The position numbers and the translations under genes were made by a program. A stretch of 64,000 nucleotides of DNA from Alphaproteobacteria bacterium. GTDB lineage: Bacteria; Pseudomonadota; Alphaproteobacteria; UBA6615. The notes below the pieces were generated by a model. That model ran no database searches. It was given only the letters and a program-made list of their open reading frames with translations, and had not been told where the DNA came from. Within the stretch, counting starts at the first letter, position 1. The number at the start of each line of letters is the position of its first letter. Location of the stretch: NCBI GenBank assembly GCA_011087645.1, contig JAALLF010000011.1, forward strand, positions 1 to 64,000. The letters run 5' to 3'. Below are positions 26,010 through 35,823 of this stretch, piece by piece.

Positions 26010-27137
26010 TCAAGGCGCGGGACCCATCAGGCCGAAACGCACCAGCAGTTGGAAGATGATCGGCACCACGATTACCACGATGCCAATGCGCGCAATATGA
26101 TGGGTCGCGACAAAGGCGGTGTCGATATCGAGGGTGAGCGCGATCAGGCTCATCTCGACCAGACCGCCCGGTGAGAAAGCCAGCACCAGCGAGGAGAACG
26201 GAAACCCGGCTATTGCGGTGAGCGCGAGGGCAAACGACATGGTAATCGCTAGCAGGATCGCCGTCGCGATGCCGCCGAGGCGGACAATGCGGCCCAGGTC
26301 GCGAAAGGTCAGGCCGGCAAATCGGGCGCCGACCGAGGCGCCGAGGATGATCTGCGCGATGGCGACGACGATCGCCGGCGGTGAGGCCGAGGTCAGGCCG
26401 GCCAAATGAACGGCGGCGCTGAAGATCATGGGGCCGGTAATATGGGGGGCGGGAATGCGGGCGAAGCGGGCGGCGTAGAAGCCGAACACCGCGCAACCGG
26501 TTAGGATCGCCATGTCGGTGGGGCCGATGGCGCCAGCATGGCCGCCGGCGAAGGTGCGCACGGTGGTTCCCAAATCGCCGAATATGCGAAAGAAAAACGG
26601 CAGCATCATCACCACGAAGAAAATGCGCGTGGTGTGGGAGACGCTGATCTGGCGTTCGTCGGCGCCGGCGTTCTCGCCCAGGATGATCATCTCGTTCAAG
26701 CCGCCGGGCACGGCGCAGAAAAAGGCCGTGCGCGGGTCGAACTTGGCGATGTAGCGGAAATAGCAAAATGCCGCCAAGGTGGCGATCAGCACATAAATCG
26801 CCAGCGACGCCAGGGTGATCGGCCAGCGCGGAATGCGTTCGAGGATTTCCGGCGAAAAAGCCCCGCCCAGCAGCACCCCAAGCACAAGGATCATCAGCAT
26901 GCGTAGTCGCGAATCCATTTTGAGTTTCGCGCCGCCCAGGGTTGCCACACCGGTGGCGAACATTGCGCCCATCATCCAGGGCAGCGGTAAGTCGAAATAG
27001 CTGAACACCGCGCCGCCGCCGGTGGCGATGGCGATCGCCAGGGCGAACTTGCCGAGATCTTCGCGGCCCAGCTTGTGGACAGGCGACGGGCGGCGTGCCG
27101 GAACGGCGGCTTCGGGCTTGGCGGTCTCAGTTGCCAT
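26010..27137 (-). CDS. AbrB-family membrane protein (PF05145 type)
   Basis: A 375-residue integral membrane protein with about ten hydrophobic segments in two homologous halves, each with a conserved PG(G)L(N/V)EM motif (PGGLNEM near 145, SPGGLVEMSLIAL near 320). This is the membrane AbrB/YkrA-type family, sometimes labelled regulator or ammonia monooxygenase by error. A transport or channel function is likely but unproven. Its start overlaps the end of the upstream aspartoacylase-family gene by 11 bp, implying an operon with it. Confidence 0.8.
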   Translation of the reverse strand: MATETAKPEAAVPARRPSPVHKLGREDLGKFALAIAIATGGGAVFSYFDLPLPWMMGAMFATGVATLGGAKLKMDSRLRMLMILVLGVLLGGAFSPEILERIPRWPITLASLAIYVLIATLAAFCYFRYIAKFDPRTAFFCAVPGGLNEMIILGENAGADERQISVSHTTRIFFVVMMLPFFFRIFGDLGTTVRTFAGGHAGAIGPTDMAILTGCAVFGFYAARFARIPAPHITGPMIFSAAVHLAGLTSASPPAIVVAIAQIILGASVGARFAGLTFRDLGRIVRLGGIATAILLAITMSFALALTAIAGFPFSSLVLAFSPGGLVEMSLIALTLDIDTAFVATHHIARIGIVVIVVPIIFQLLVRFGLMGPAP

Positions 27138-28110
27138 CGGTCACCGGCATCTCGACATAGCGCCCCAGCCGCACCGCTGTTTGCCCTGGCGCCAGTCGCC
27201 GGGCCGGCATCACCAGAACGCAGTCGTCATAGGGCGTGCGAATCTCGCGGTCGCCATCCATGGCGATCAAGGTGCCGGCGGCAGGAATCACCTGTAGGCC
27301 CGCATAGTCATCGCTGAAACGGCAATCGTCATGGTTCATATTTATCGCATCTGTAACGTCTATCCATCGCTCGGGCACCGCGGGGGCGGGCAGCAGATGA
27401 GAGGCGGCGTCGTCGAGATCGACCATGCCGAGCCGGACCAGAAACCGGTAGGCGGTATCGACGGCAACCGCCGCGGTGTCGGCGCGCCAATGTTGGCCGC
27501 ATTCGACAAGCAACGCGTTGCGCCCGTCATCGGGGTCGCTGAAGGCGCCATAATCGCGCAGTCGGGTTCCCGCGCTGTGTCCGCTGTCGGCGACGATCAC
27601 CGCCGGGCTCGCCAAAGTCGCCGCCAGATTTCGGCCTTTCGTCGACGGCCCCGACAATATGAGCGGCGCGCCGTTCGACTGCATGGAATGCAGGTCGAGC
27701 AACGTATCGACGGTATCGACGATAGGGCGTAGCGCGCGGGCGCGTTCAAGCTCGAGACTGGCGCGCGATCCCGCCAGGACTTCCGGTGACCAGACCCGGT
27801 TCAAATCCTCATCGACAAACCGCGACGCCGTGGGGTGTGTCGGATCGAATTGGTCGTACGCATCGGGGTTGGCGAAGACCAAAGTGAAACGACCCCGTTG
27901 TGGGCGAATGTCGCGTTGGAATAATTGGTCGAGCGCGATGGCGCCACATAATTCGTTGCCATGGATGATGGCGCAGATCATCGCGTGGGGGCCGATTTTC
28001 CCGCTGTCGAAGGTGGTGACGTAGGGTACGCCTGTATTGCCCGATCGGTAGGGTTCGATGTCGGGCGGGGTCAGTTCGATCGCGGGAGCGGTTGGGGGTT
28101 TTTCAGTCAC
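27127..28110 (-). CDS. succinylglutamate desuccinylase/aspartoacylase family protein
   Basis: A 327-residue zinc carboxypeptidase-fold protein. Zinc ligands are His50 and Glu53 (IHGNELCG) and His141 (LDLHS). Family members release an acyl group from an N-acyl amino acid or related amide. It starts with GTG at 28110 with a weak SD. It lies 42 bp after NAD kinase on the same strand and overlaps the AbrB-type gene. This suggests a nadK-deacylase-transporter operon whose common theme is not clear. Confidence 0.82.
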   Translation of the reverse strand: MTEKPPTAPAIELTPPDIEPYRSGNTGVPYVTTFDSGKIGPHAMICAIIHGNELCGAIALDQLFQRDIRPQRGRFTLVFANPDAYDQFDPTHPTASRFVDEDLNRVWSPEVLAGSRASLELERARALRPIVDTVDTLLDLHSMQSNGAPLILSGPSTKGRNLAATLASPAVIVADSGHSAGTRLRDYGAFSDPDDGRNALLVECGQHWRADTAAVAVDTAYRFLVRLGMVDLDDAASHLLPAPAVPERWIDVTDAINMNHDDCRFSDDYAGLQVIPAAGTLIAMDGDREIRTPYDDCVLVMPARRLAPGQTAVRLGRYVEMPVTDGN

Positions 28111-28152
28111 GGTCGGCGATAGCGTCGGGGTAAACGGGTGCGGGGGCGGTGA

Positions 28153-28953
28153 TCAGGGGGTGAATTGTTCTTTGAGGATACGTTCCTCAAGATTGGTCTC
28201 GGGGTCGAATAAGAGCTGGAAACTAGAAGCACGTTCTTCGCCGACCTCGACTTCGACCACATCGCGTATTTCGGTATCGTCGGCGGTGGCGCTGACCGGC
28301 CGTTTCCTATTGTCGAGCACCTTGAAGCGGACTTGCGCGGTGTGGGGGAGCAGCGCCCCGCGCCAGCGCCGCGGCCGAAAGGCGCTGATTGGCGTCAGGG
28401 CCATGATTTCTGCGCTTAAGGGAATGATCGGCCCGCCCACCGACAGGTTATAGGCGGTGCTGCCGGCGGGGGTCGAGACCATGGCGCCATCGCAAATGAG
28501 TTCGGCCATGCGCACGACGCCGTCGACTTCGATCTCAAGTTTCGCGGCCTGGTAGGTTTGACGTAGCAGGGAGACTTCGTTGATCGCCAAGGATTCGTGC
28601 ATCGCCCCGTCCGCGGTTTTGGCGCGCATACGTAGCGGATAGAGCGTCATCGACTGGGCGTTTGCCAAACGCTTCGGCAAATCCTCGGTCAAATAATCGT
28701 TCATTAGGAAACCAATCGAGCCGCGGTTCATACCGAATACCGGGATCTTGTGGTCGACATAGTGGCGCAGGGTTTGCAATACGAAGCCGTCGCCGCCCAG
28801 GGCGACAATGATATTGGCGTCTTGCGGCTCGACGGTGTCGTAAATTTTCGACAATTCTGTGAGCGCGGTTTGCGCGTCGTCGAAATCGGCGGCGACGATG
28901 GCCACCCGATCCGTTTTGACGGCCGCTACTTGGTCTTTCGCCTTGGCTGACAC
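28153..28953 (-). CDS. nadK: NAD kinase
   Basis: A 266-residue kinase that phosphorylates NAD to [13 protein letters not shown] (53-61) is the diphosphate-binding motif and INEVSLLR (about 127) the second conserved motif. The NADP-binding glycine-rich stretch [12 protein letters not shown] (about 160) is intact. I chose the GTG at 28953, which follows AAGGA and gives the family's usual length; the frame is open further upstream to a TTG at 29061 without homology. It begins the nadK-deacylase-AbrB run. Confidence 0.92.
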   Translation of the reverse strand: MSAKAKDQVAAVKTDRVAIVAADFDDAQTALTELSKIYDTVEPQDANIIVALGGDGFVLQTLRHYVDHKIPVFGMNRGSIGFLMNDYLTEDLPKRLANAQSMTLYPLRMRAKTADGAMHESLAINEVSLLRQTYQAAKLEIEVDGVVRMAELICDGAMVSTPAGSTAYNLSVGGPIIPLSAEIMALTPISAFRPRRWRGALLPHTAQVRFKVLDNRKRPVSATADDTEIRDVVEVEVGEERASSFQLLFDPETNLEERILKEQFTP

Positions 28954-29160
28954 GTGCTTTGGTTTCCTTAGAGTTAGGGGCGCGCGGGAGGGTCGGTTGG
29001 GAACCTGGTGTTTGCGCGGCGGAGTATAGCCCAGCGGCTGCGCCGGACCACTATTTGTCAATTGGTTGTCATTTAGTATTCACGCAGCCAAAGTGCAGGC
29101 CGAAACTGCGGAATCGATATATTAATCCATGGGTTGCAACGCCCCGAGAAAGGCACGGAT
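28954..29160. other. Divergent intergenic gap between nadK and the secreted protein gene
   Basis: 207 bases with two divergent starts. A TTGACA and a TATACT on the minus strand lie 27 bp apart, too far for a sigma-70 promoter. No other element was identified. Confidence 0.35.
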
Positions 29161-29646
29161 ATGAGAAAGACGTTTTTGTACACCCTGGCAATCGCGGTGG
29201 GCGTAATCGGGCTTGGCGCCAACTCCGGATGGGCCGCCGACCGCCATGTCGATTACTACTATCCAGAGCCGGCGTCGCGCGAAGTCTACGACGCGCGGGT
29301 GCCGACATTGCACGATAGCGACCGCCTGCGCCGCATCGGGTTCGTGACCGTTCTGACCGCGCAGATGTTGAAGAACCCCTATCCGCCGCAGTTCGCGATT
29401 TTCGCCAAGGGCGCGGAATCGGAAAAATTGATCGTCGCCGGGCTCAATGACAGCGGCTACAACACCTTGTTTCGCGCCCGCGCCCTGTTCGCCATGTTGA
29501 CGGCGATGGCGCGCTCTACTCAATTCTTCAAGGAACAGCCGGCGGCGGACCGCTACACCTTTTTCGATCTGGCCAAGTTACTAGGGTTCGAGTTGATCAC
29601 CTTCACCGACGGCGACAAATTCGCCCATCAGGTCGTGCTGGAATAG
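29161..29646 (+). CDS. secreted protein of unknown function
   Basis: A 161-residue protein with a signal peptide (MRKTFLYTLAIAVGVIGLG..., cleavage near residue 25). The mature part contains YYYPEPASREVYDAR and PYPPQFAIFAKG, with no Cys. I do not recognise a characterised family; it is predicted to be periplasmic. The ATG at 29161 is chosen because the leader starts there; a longer frame opens 27 bp earlier. It precedes the indolepyruvate oxidoreductase gene by 157 bp on the same strand, so a functional link is possible but unproven. Confidence 0.6.
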   Translation: MRKTFLYTLAIAVGVIGLGANSGWAADRHVDYYYPEPASREVYDARVPTLHDSDRLRRIGFVTVLTAQMLKNPYPPQFAIFAKGAESEKLIVAGLNDSGYNTLFRARALFAMLTAMARSTQFFKEQPAADRYTFFDLAKLLGFELITFTDGDKFAHQVVLE

Positions 29647-29803
29647 CGACCGCCCACCTATCGAAAATTACGGCGTTTCCTGCCGGTGAGGTTCTGGGTG
29701 ACGTACCATTCGAGATAGTCGGCGGTGTGGTCGCCCGCATTCGACGTCGCGCGCCAACGTGATAACATCGCAGCGCTATTTCCACCGTACCGGGAGGTGA
29801 GCG

Positions 29804-32800
29804 ATGTCCCTAGCCGAGGTTACGCTTGACGACAAATATGTGCGCCGCGACGGGCGCGTCTATCTAACCGGCAGTCAGGCGCTGGTGCGGCTAGCGATCG
29901 TTCAGGCCGAACGGGATCGGGACAACGGGCTGAATACGGCCTGTCTGGTCTCCGGCTATCGCGGCTCGCCGATGCACAATGTCGACCGCGAATTCTGGCG
30001 CGCTGGCGCCTTGGTCGAAGCCAACAACATTCAATTTCAGCCAGCGGTCAATGAGGACCTGGCGGCGACGGCAATTTGGGGCAGCCAACAGGCGCAGTTG
30101 CACGGCGATAACCGCTACGACGGCGTATTCGGGCTTTGGTACGGCAAGGGGCCGGGCCTCGACCGTAGCGTCGATGCCATCCGCCACGCCAATCTGGCTG
30201 GCGCCTCGGCGCATGGCGGCGTCTTGGTGGCGGTGGGTGACGACCCGGCGATGATGTCGACCGACACGCCGGCGACATCGGAACCGACATTTGTCGACCT
30301 GATGATGCCGGTGCTGTATCCGGCGAGCGTTCAGGAAATCCTCGATTACGGCCAGATCGGCTGGGCGATGTCGCGCTATTGCGGCAGCTGGGTGGGCTTT
30401 AAGACGGTCTCCGACACTGTCGATACGGCCGCCTCTGTCGATGCCGATCCCGGCCGCCCGAACATCGTTATACCAGACGATTTCAAGATGCCGCCGGGCG
30501 GGCTCAACATCCGGCTGCCCGATCCGTGGCATGACCAGGAGGCGCGCCAGACAGCGCATAAACTAGCGGCAGCACGGTCATTTGCGCGGGCGAATGGGAT
30601 CAACCGCGCGCTTATCCAAGCGCCGCGCACGCGTCTGGCGATCATCGCCAGTGGCAAGGCGGCGCTCGACGCGCATCAGGCATTGCACGAGTTGGGCCTG
30701 GACGATCAGACCGCAATGCAACTGGGTATTTCGCTGTTCAAAATTGGTATGCCGCATCCCCTCGATGGCCACGAGATTTACGCCTTCACCAACGGCGCCG
30801 AGCAAGTGCTGGTGGTCGAGGAAAAACGCCGGGTGGTCGAAACCCAGGTGAAGGATTTGCTCTACGTGTTGCCGGAGGGCAGTCGGCCCGCGGTGGTCGG
30901 GCGCGGTGACGAGAACTGGAATCCGTTGGTGTCCGGGCGCGGCGAGTTGACCCCCGATGACATCGCCAAGGCCATCGCGAAACGCATCGCGCACTTCCAC
31001 ACCAGCGACCAAATGGCCGCGCGGATCGCCTTCCTCGGCCAGCAGGAAAAGGCGGCGCGGGAACGCGAGGCACTGTCGGTGGTGCGTAGCGCGACCTTTT
31101 GTTCCGGCTGCCCGCATAACAGTTCGACCAAGCTGCCCGACGGCAGCCGCGCTCATGGCGGCGTCGGATGCCATTTTATGGCGGTCAACATGGATCGCAA
31201 TACCAGCAATCACACCCATATGGGCGGCGAGGGCGCGACTTGGATTGGCCAGGCGCCATTTGTCGAGACCGACCACATCTTTCAGAACCTGGGCGACGGC
31301 ACCTATTACCATTCCGGCTTGCTCGGCATCCGCGCCAGCATTGCCGCCGCCACCAACATTACCTTCAAAATTCTGTTCAACGATGCGGTTGCCATGACCG
31401 GTGGTCAGCCCCATGACGGCCCATTAAGCCCGGCGCTGATTTCGCAGCAGGTCTACGGAGAGGGCGTGCGCAGGATTACGCTGGTCTCCGACGAGCCAAA
31501 AAAATATCCGAAAAGCGAAAAATTTGCCCCCGGAGTCACGTTTGAACACCGCAAGGCGCTCGACCGCGTACAGCGTGAATTGCGCGAGGTCCCCGGTGTT
31601 AGTGTGATCATCTACGACCAAACTTGCGCGGCGGAGAAGCGCCGGCGGCGCAAGCGCGGCACGATGAACGATCCGGTGCGCCGGGTGTTCATCAACGAAG
31701 CGGTCTGTGAGGGCTGCGGCGATTGCAACGAACGTTCGAATTGTCTGTCGGTGCTGCCGCTCGATACGGAATATGGGCGTAAGCGCCAGATCGACCAGTC
31801 ATCGTGCAACAAGGACTATTCGTGCGCCGATGGTTTCTGTCCCAGCTTCGTCAGCGTCATCGGTGGGCAACCGCGACGTTCCGTCAACCGCCGGCTGATG
31901 CCCACCAATCTGGAGGATTGGCCGGAGCCGACGCGTCCCGGCCTCGAACCCGGCCGCCCGTACAAAATACTCGTCACCGGGGTTGGCGGGACCGGCGTGG
32001 CGACCATTGGTGCTCTATTGACCATGGCGGCTCATCTCGAAGGGCTGGGATGCGCGGGTGTCGATCAGTTCGGCATGGCCCAGAAGGGCGGGCCGGTCAC
32101 CAGCCATGTGCAAATTGCCGCGCAGCCTCAGGACATCAAGGCGGTGCGCCTGACCTCCGGTGCCGCCGACCTGATACTGGCGTGCGACAAACTGGTCGCC
32201 GGCGGCGAGTTGGCGTTGGGCACCATTCGCCCCAACGAGACGCGGATTATCGTCAATACGCACGAGGCGATTACCGGCCAGTTTACCCGCGACCCCGACC
32301 TACAGTTTCCCAGCGAGGCTCTGGCCGAACGGCTGGTCGCGGCGGCTGGTCGCGATCAGGTCGAATTCGTCGACGCCACCCGTATTGCCACGGCGCTGAT
32401 GGGCGATTCGATCGCGGCGAATTTGTTCATGCTGGGTTATGCTTGGCAACGCGGGTTGATCCCGCTCTCGCCGGAATCGATCGAACGCGCCATTGAGCTG
32501 AACGGCATCGCCGTTGATGCAAATATCGAAACCTTCAACATGGGTTGTTACGCCGTCATCGATCCGCAGACGACCACGGCGATCGCCGAGCCGGATACAA
32601 CGGTCGACAGCCTCAGACTGTCGGAAAATCTCGACGAGATGATTACCCGTCGGGTCGATCAGTTGCGCGCCTACCAAAGCCGCCGCTACGCCCGGCGGTA
32701 CCAACAATTGGTCGAAGCCGCCCGGTCGGCCGAAGCGGAAAGGGCCCCGGGCCAGACCGGATTCGCCGAAGCCGTCGCGCGCTATGGCTATAAGCTGATG

Positions 32801-33289
32801 GCCTACAAGGATGAATATGAGGTTGCGCGGCTCTACAGCGATAGCGGGTTTGCCGAACGACTGACCACGCAGTTCGAGGGCGACTTCAAACTGCAAATCC
32901 ATCTAGCGCCGCCCTTACTCACCCGAAAAGACCGCGATACCGGCCTGCCGGTCAAACGCACTTTCGGTCCATGGATGCTTCGGGTGATGGGGATGCTGGC
33001 ACGGTTCAAAATTCTACGCGGCACCAAACTGGACGTGTTTGGCTATACTCAAGAACGGCGCGCCGAACGCCAGCTCATCGCTGAATACCAGGCGACAGTC
33101 AGCGAACTTATCGACGGCTTGCACAGCGATAATCACCCGTTGGCGGTCGAGATTGCCAGTATTCCGGAAAGCATCCGCGGCTACGGATATGTCAAAGCGC
33201 GTAACATGGGCGAGGCGCAGCTGTGTCGGGCCGATCTGATGACAGCGTGGCGCGAACCGACGGTGTCGGTGGCGGCCGCGGCGGAATAG
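29804..33289 (+). CDS. indolepyruvate ferredoxin oxidoreductase, fused single-chain form
   Basis: A 1161-residue fusion of both IOR subunits. The N-terminal part (to about 620) holds the pyruvate:ferredoxin oxidoreductase-type thiamine-diphosphate domains, with FCSGCPHNSS (about 430) and GDGTYYHSG. A cysteine cluster region (about 627-690: CEGCGDC, SCNKDYSC, FCPS) binds Fe-S centres. The C-terminal part (from about 725, GVGGTGVATIGALL) is the gamma-type domain. It decarboxylates aryl- or branched-chain 2-oxo acids to acyl-CoA, passing electrons to ferredoxin. Strong SD GGGAGGTGAG. Confidence 0.92.
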   Translation: MSLAEVTLDDKYVRRDGRVYLTGSQALVRLAIVQAERDRDNGLNTACLVSGYRGSPMHNVDREFWRAGALVEANNIQFQPAVNEDLAATAIWGSQQAQLHGDNRYDGVFGLWYGKGPGLDRSVDAIRHANLAGASAHGGVLVAVGDDPAMMSTDTPATSEPTFVDLMMPVLYPASVQEILDYGQIGWAMSRYCGSWVGFKTVSDTVDTAASVDADPGRPNIVIPDDFKMPPGGLNIRLPDPWHDQEARQTAHKLAAARSFARANGINRALIQAPRTRLAIIASGKAALDAHQALHELGLDDQTAMQLGISLFKIGMPHPLDGHEIYAFTNGAEQVLVVEEKRRVVETQVKDLLYVLPEGSRPAVVGRGDENWNPLVSGRGELTPDDIAKAIAKRIAHFHTSDQMAARIAFLGQQEKAAREREALSVVRSATFCSGCPHNSSTKLPDGSRAHGGVGCHFMAVNMDRNTSNHTHMGGEGATWIGQAPFVETDHIFQNLGDGTYYHSGLLGIRASIAAATNITFKILFNDAVAMTGGQPHDGPLSPALISQQVYGEGVRRITLVSDEPKKYPKSEKFAPGVTFEHRKALDRVQRELREVPGVSVIIYDQTCAAEKRRRRKRGTMNDPVRRVFINEAVCEGCGDCNERSNCLSVLPLDTEYGRKRQIDQSSCNKDYSCADGFCPSFVSVIGGQPRRSVNRRLMPTNLEDWPEPTRPGLEPGRPYKILVTGVGGTGVATIGALLTMAAHLEGLGCAGVDQFGMAQKGGPVTSHVQIAAQPQDIKAVRLTSGAADLILACDKLVAGGELALGTIRPNETRIIVNTHEAITGQFTRDPDLQFPSEALAERLVAAAGRDQVEFVDATRIATALMGDSIAANLFMLGYAWQRGLIPLSPESIERAIELNGIAVDANIETFNMGCYAVIDPQTTTAIAEPDTTVDSLRLSENLDEMITRRVDQLRAYQSRRYARRYQQLVEAARSAEAERAPGQTGFAEAVARYGYKLMAYKDEYEVARLYSDSGFAERLTTQFEGDFKLQIHLAPPLLTRKDRDTGLPVKRTFGPWMLRVMGMLARFKILRGTKLDVFGYTQERRAERQLIAEYQATVSELIDGLHSDNHPLAVEIASIPESIRGYGYVKARNMGEAQLCRADLMTAWREPTVSVAAAAE

Positions 33290-33314
33290 CCAAGCGCAGC
33301 AAAATAGCGTCGGC

Positions 33315-34373
33315 TTATTTAGCCAGCGCCGCGTCCCCCGCGGCACCTCGCTTTCGTTTTTCGTGAAGAAAATTGCCATCGGTGTAGAAGGCCAGATATT
33401 CGATGAAACTCATCGGCTCATATTGCGCCGGATTGCCGGGGCCGACACAGGTGTCGAGGGGCTCGGCGACCGCCTCGTCGCATGGGCTGTAGAAGAAGGT
33501 GATGGCGTAGCGGTCGGCCGCTGGCGACACCACGCGGTGGGGTGTCGCGATGAAGCGCCCGTTGGTCCAGCGGTTGAGGAATTCGCCGGTGTTGACCAGG
33601 ATCGCGCCGGGGATATGCGGCGCTGGAATCCATTTGCCCGACTGGGTCAGGACTTCGAGTCCTGGCACCTCGGATAGCGGCAACAGGGTGATAAAGCCAT
33701 GATCGCTGTGGGGCGCGATACCGAATTGGTTCTCCTCCAGATCGACCACTGGATAGTGCGAATTGCGGCCGATGCAGTGGGGTTCATTCTCGAAATAGGG
33801 ATTGAAATAATCCGCCGGTTTATCCAGCGCCTGCGCGTAGAGCGGCAGCAACTGCCAGCCAAGCGCCATCATGGTCTGCTGGTATTCCACCATCGTTTCG
33901 CGCAGGCTCGGCAATGATTGCGGCCATTTATTGGGTACTCGGAATCGGCGGCCCTCTTGATAGCGCGGATGGTCGGCATCGAATTCGACACCGATCAGAA
34001 TCGTCTCGTTTTGATCCTTCTTGGTGTTCTCATTGATTGTCGAGGTTTCATAGATCGTCGATTTCGGCGGAATATAGCCGATCATGTCTGTATCGAATTT
34101 TAGCTTGATCTTCTCTTCGAAGGGCAGTGCGAAAAACTGTTTGAGTTCGTCGAAACAGCGATCGAACAACGACGGCGTCACGCCGTGATTGATGATGAAA
34201 TAGAAACCGATATTTTCCTGCGCGTAACGCAGTTCGGCGACCAGTTTCTCAGCCGCGCCCGCTTCGCCGGCAAGATAGGGGCCTAGATCGAGGATCGGTA
34301 TCTCTTCCAACGCGTCGTTGCGGCGGATATCGGAAACACCCGATTCTTCAACAAGTGTCGTTTCTGCGCTCAT
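33315..34373 (-). CDS. 2-oxoglutarate/Fe(II)-dependent oxygenase, isopenicillin-N-synthase family
   Basis: A 352-residue oxygenase. The iron ligands are His222 and Asp224 (PHSDHG) and His279 (TPHRV); the co-substrate Arg is near 288 (DRYA). The N-terminal DIOX_N-like region (about 24-125) has IPILDLGPYLAG. Typical members hydroxylate or ring-close amino acids or other small molecules. The substrate is unknown. The ATG at 34373 follows GGGGA. It converges on the fused IOR gene with a 25-bp gap. The long upstream frame to 34520 is non-homologous. Confidence 0.88.
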   Translation of the reverse strand: MSAETTLVEESGVSDIRRNDALEEIPILDLGPYLAGEAGAAEKLVAELRYAQENIGFYFIINHGVTPSLFDRCFDELKQFFALPFEEKIKLKFDTDMIGYIPPKSTIYETSTINENTKKDQNETILIGVEFDADHPRYQEGRRFRVPNKWPQSLPSLRETMVEYQQTMMALGWQLLPLYAQALDKPADYFNPYFENEPHCIGRNSHYPVVDLEENQFGIAPHSDHGFITLLPLSEVPGLEVLTQSGKWIPAPHIPGAILVNTGEFLNRWTNGRFIATPHRVVSPAADRYAITFFYSPCDEAVAEPLDTCVGPGNPAQYEPMSFIEYLAFYTDGNFLHEKRKRGAAGDAALAK

Positions 34374-34613
34374 GGACGTCCCCATTTTTGGCATCGGCTC
34401 CCACGGGGGCGATGCGTGTCCGGCACATATGCTTTTTGGTGAAACAGCTCCTAAAACAGCAGTCTTACAGGAGACCACGGTATGGGCCGCCCTCGCGGGA
34501 GTCAATTTGGAATTGGCCAAGTTTGGCGTAGTTCGAGACCGGAAGCGTTTGACAATAAGCGCGCCAACATTCGGCGGACCTGACCCGGTGCCGGTTACCT
34601 ACGGTTTTGAGAG
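34374..34613. other. 240-bp gap between moaA and the oxygenase gene
   Basis: Both flanking genes read leftward: moaA ends at 34614 and the oxygenase starts at 34373. No convincing gene is present; a 99-codon plus-strand frame here has no family-like features. It presumably holds the oxygenase promoter, but no element was clear. Confidence 0.35.
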
Positions 34614-35618
34614 TTAGCCGCCGGTGACGCTCATATGCCGGCCGACCGCGGGTTGGTTCGAGCGCCGGTCGATGATGAAATCGTGGCCTTTGGGTTTGCG
34701 GGTGATCGCCTCGCGGATGGCTTGCTGGAGGGCTGCGTCATCGTCGCTCGCCCGCAAGGCGTTGCGCAAATCGGCATCGTCATCTTGGCCCAGGCACATA
34801 TAGAGCGTGCCGGTGCAGGTCAGGCGCACGCGATTACAGGATTCGCAGAAATTATGGGTCAGCGGGGTAATGAAACCCAGCTTCTGACCGGTTTCGCCGA
34901 CGTCCACATAACGCGCCGGGCCGCCGGTCTGGTGGTCGCTGTCGGTCAACGTCCAGGTCTCGGCAAGTTTGGCCCGCACCATCGAGAGAGGTAGATATTG
35001 GTCGATGCGCTGCTCGCCGATCTCGCCCATGGGCATCACCTCAATGAAGGTGAGATCGAAGCCGCATTCGCCGCACCAGGTCAGCAGCCGGTCCAGCTCA
35101 TCGTCGTTGACACCCTTCAGCGCCACCGTGTTGATCTTGACCGCCAGGCCAGCTTGCTTGGCTGCAGCGAGACCGTCGAGAACCTGGTCGAGATTGCCCC
35201 AGCGGGTAATCGCGGCGAACTTGTTGGCATCCAGCGTGTCGAGGGAAACATTGATCCGCCGCACGCCGGCATCGGCAAGCTCTTGCGCGTATTTCGCCAG
35301 TTGGGTGCCGTTCGAGGTTAGGGTCAGTTCTTCCAGCGCGCCGCTTTTGAGATGGCGGCCCAGGCGGTTCACCAGCCACATGACATTCTTGCGCACCAGC
35401 GGTTCACCGCCGGTCAGCCGCAGCTTGCGCACGCCCATATCGACGAAGGCGCTGCACAGGCGGTCGAGCTCTTCCAGGGACAGCACCTCGGCCTTGGGCA
35501 GGAAGGTCATGTCCTCGGCCATGCAGTATACGCAGCGCAAATCGCAGCGGTCGGTGACCGACACCCGCAGGTAATTGATCTGGCGATCGAAGGGATCGAT
35601 CAGAGGGGCATTACTCAT
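34614..35618 (-). CDS. moaA: GTP 3',8-cyclase (molybdenum cofactor synthesis)
   Basis: A 334-residue radical-SAM enzyme that, with MoaC, converts GTP to cyclic pyranopterin monophosphate. The radical-SAM cluster ligands are Cys25, Cys29 and Cys32 (CDLRCVYC). The second cluster motif is [11 protein letters not shown] followed by C. The chain ends in Gly-Gly, which is essential in MoaA. It is divergent from the molybdate/tungstate-type regulator gene, with a putative operator between them. The other moa genes are outside the window. Confidence 0.95.
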   Translation of the reverse strand: MSNAPLIDPFDRQINYLRVSVTDRCDLRCVYCMAEDMTFLPKAEVLSLEELDRLCSAFVDMGVRKLRLTGGEPLVRKNVMWLVNRLGRHLKSGALEELTLTSNGTQLAKYAQELADAGVRRINVSLDTLDANKFAAITRWGNLDQVLDGLAAAKQAGLAVKINTVALKGVNDDELDRLLTWCGECGFDLTFIEVMPMGEIGEQRIDQYLPLSMVRAKLAETWTLTDSDHQTGGPARYVDVGETGQKLGFITPLTHNFCESCNRVRLTCTGTLYMCLGQDDDADLRNALRASDDDAALQQAIREAITRKPKGHDFIIDRRSNQPAVGRHMSVTGG

Positions 35619-35763
35619 GGCATATTCTCGAAAGGCTGCCGCTGTTCAAGAGATGTATGTAGTACATCTGCGGCGAAAGAAGTAGGGGGCCGACAAATCT
35701 ACGGCAATGGCGTCTATTCGGAAACATTCGGGCGACATATTACGATAGAAAAAAACAACATAT

Positions 35764-35788
35764 ATATGCTAAAAATAACAGGTTATAT
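35764..35788. promoter_or_regulatory. Candidate oxyanion-responsive operator, site A
   Basis: ATATGC-N6-TAACA-N3-TATAT, 25 bp, ends 35 bp before the regulator gene and lies 145 bp from the moaA start. The same pattern with identical spacing occurs at 40181-40205. It sits in a region far AT-richer than its surroundings. Binding by the neighbouring regulator is inference. Confidence 0.5.
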
Positions 35789-35823
35789 CCTCCAATTTCG
35801 CCGCTGGTGCCGGAAAAACGACC

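Noticed and set aside
26538..26906. A plus-strand frame opposite the AbrB-type gene.
   Set aside because: His- and Gln-rich antisense translation of a recognised membrane protein gene.
28954..29061. A longer NAD kinase starting with TTG at 29061, or a TTGACA/TATACT promoter there.
   Set aside because: The extension has no family similarity or SD, and the two promoter hexamers are 27 bp apart.
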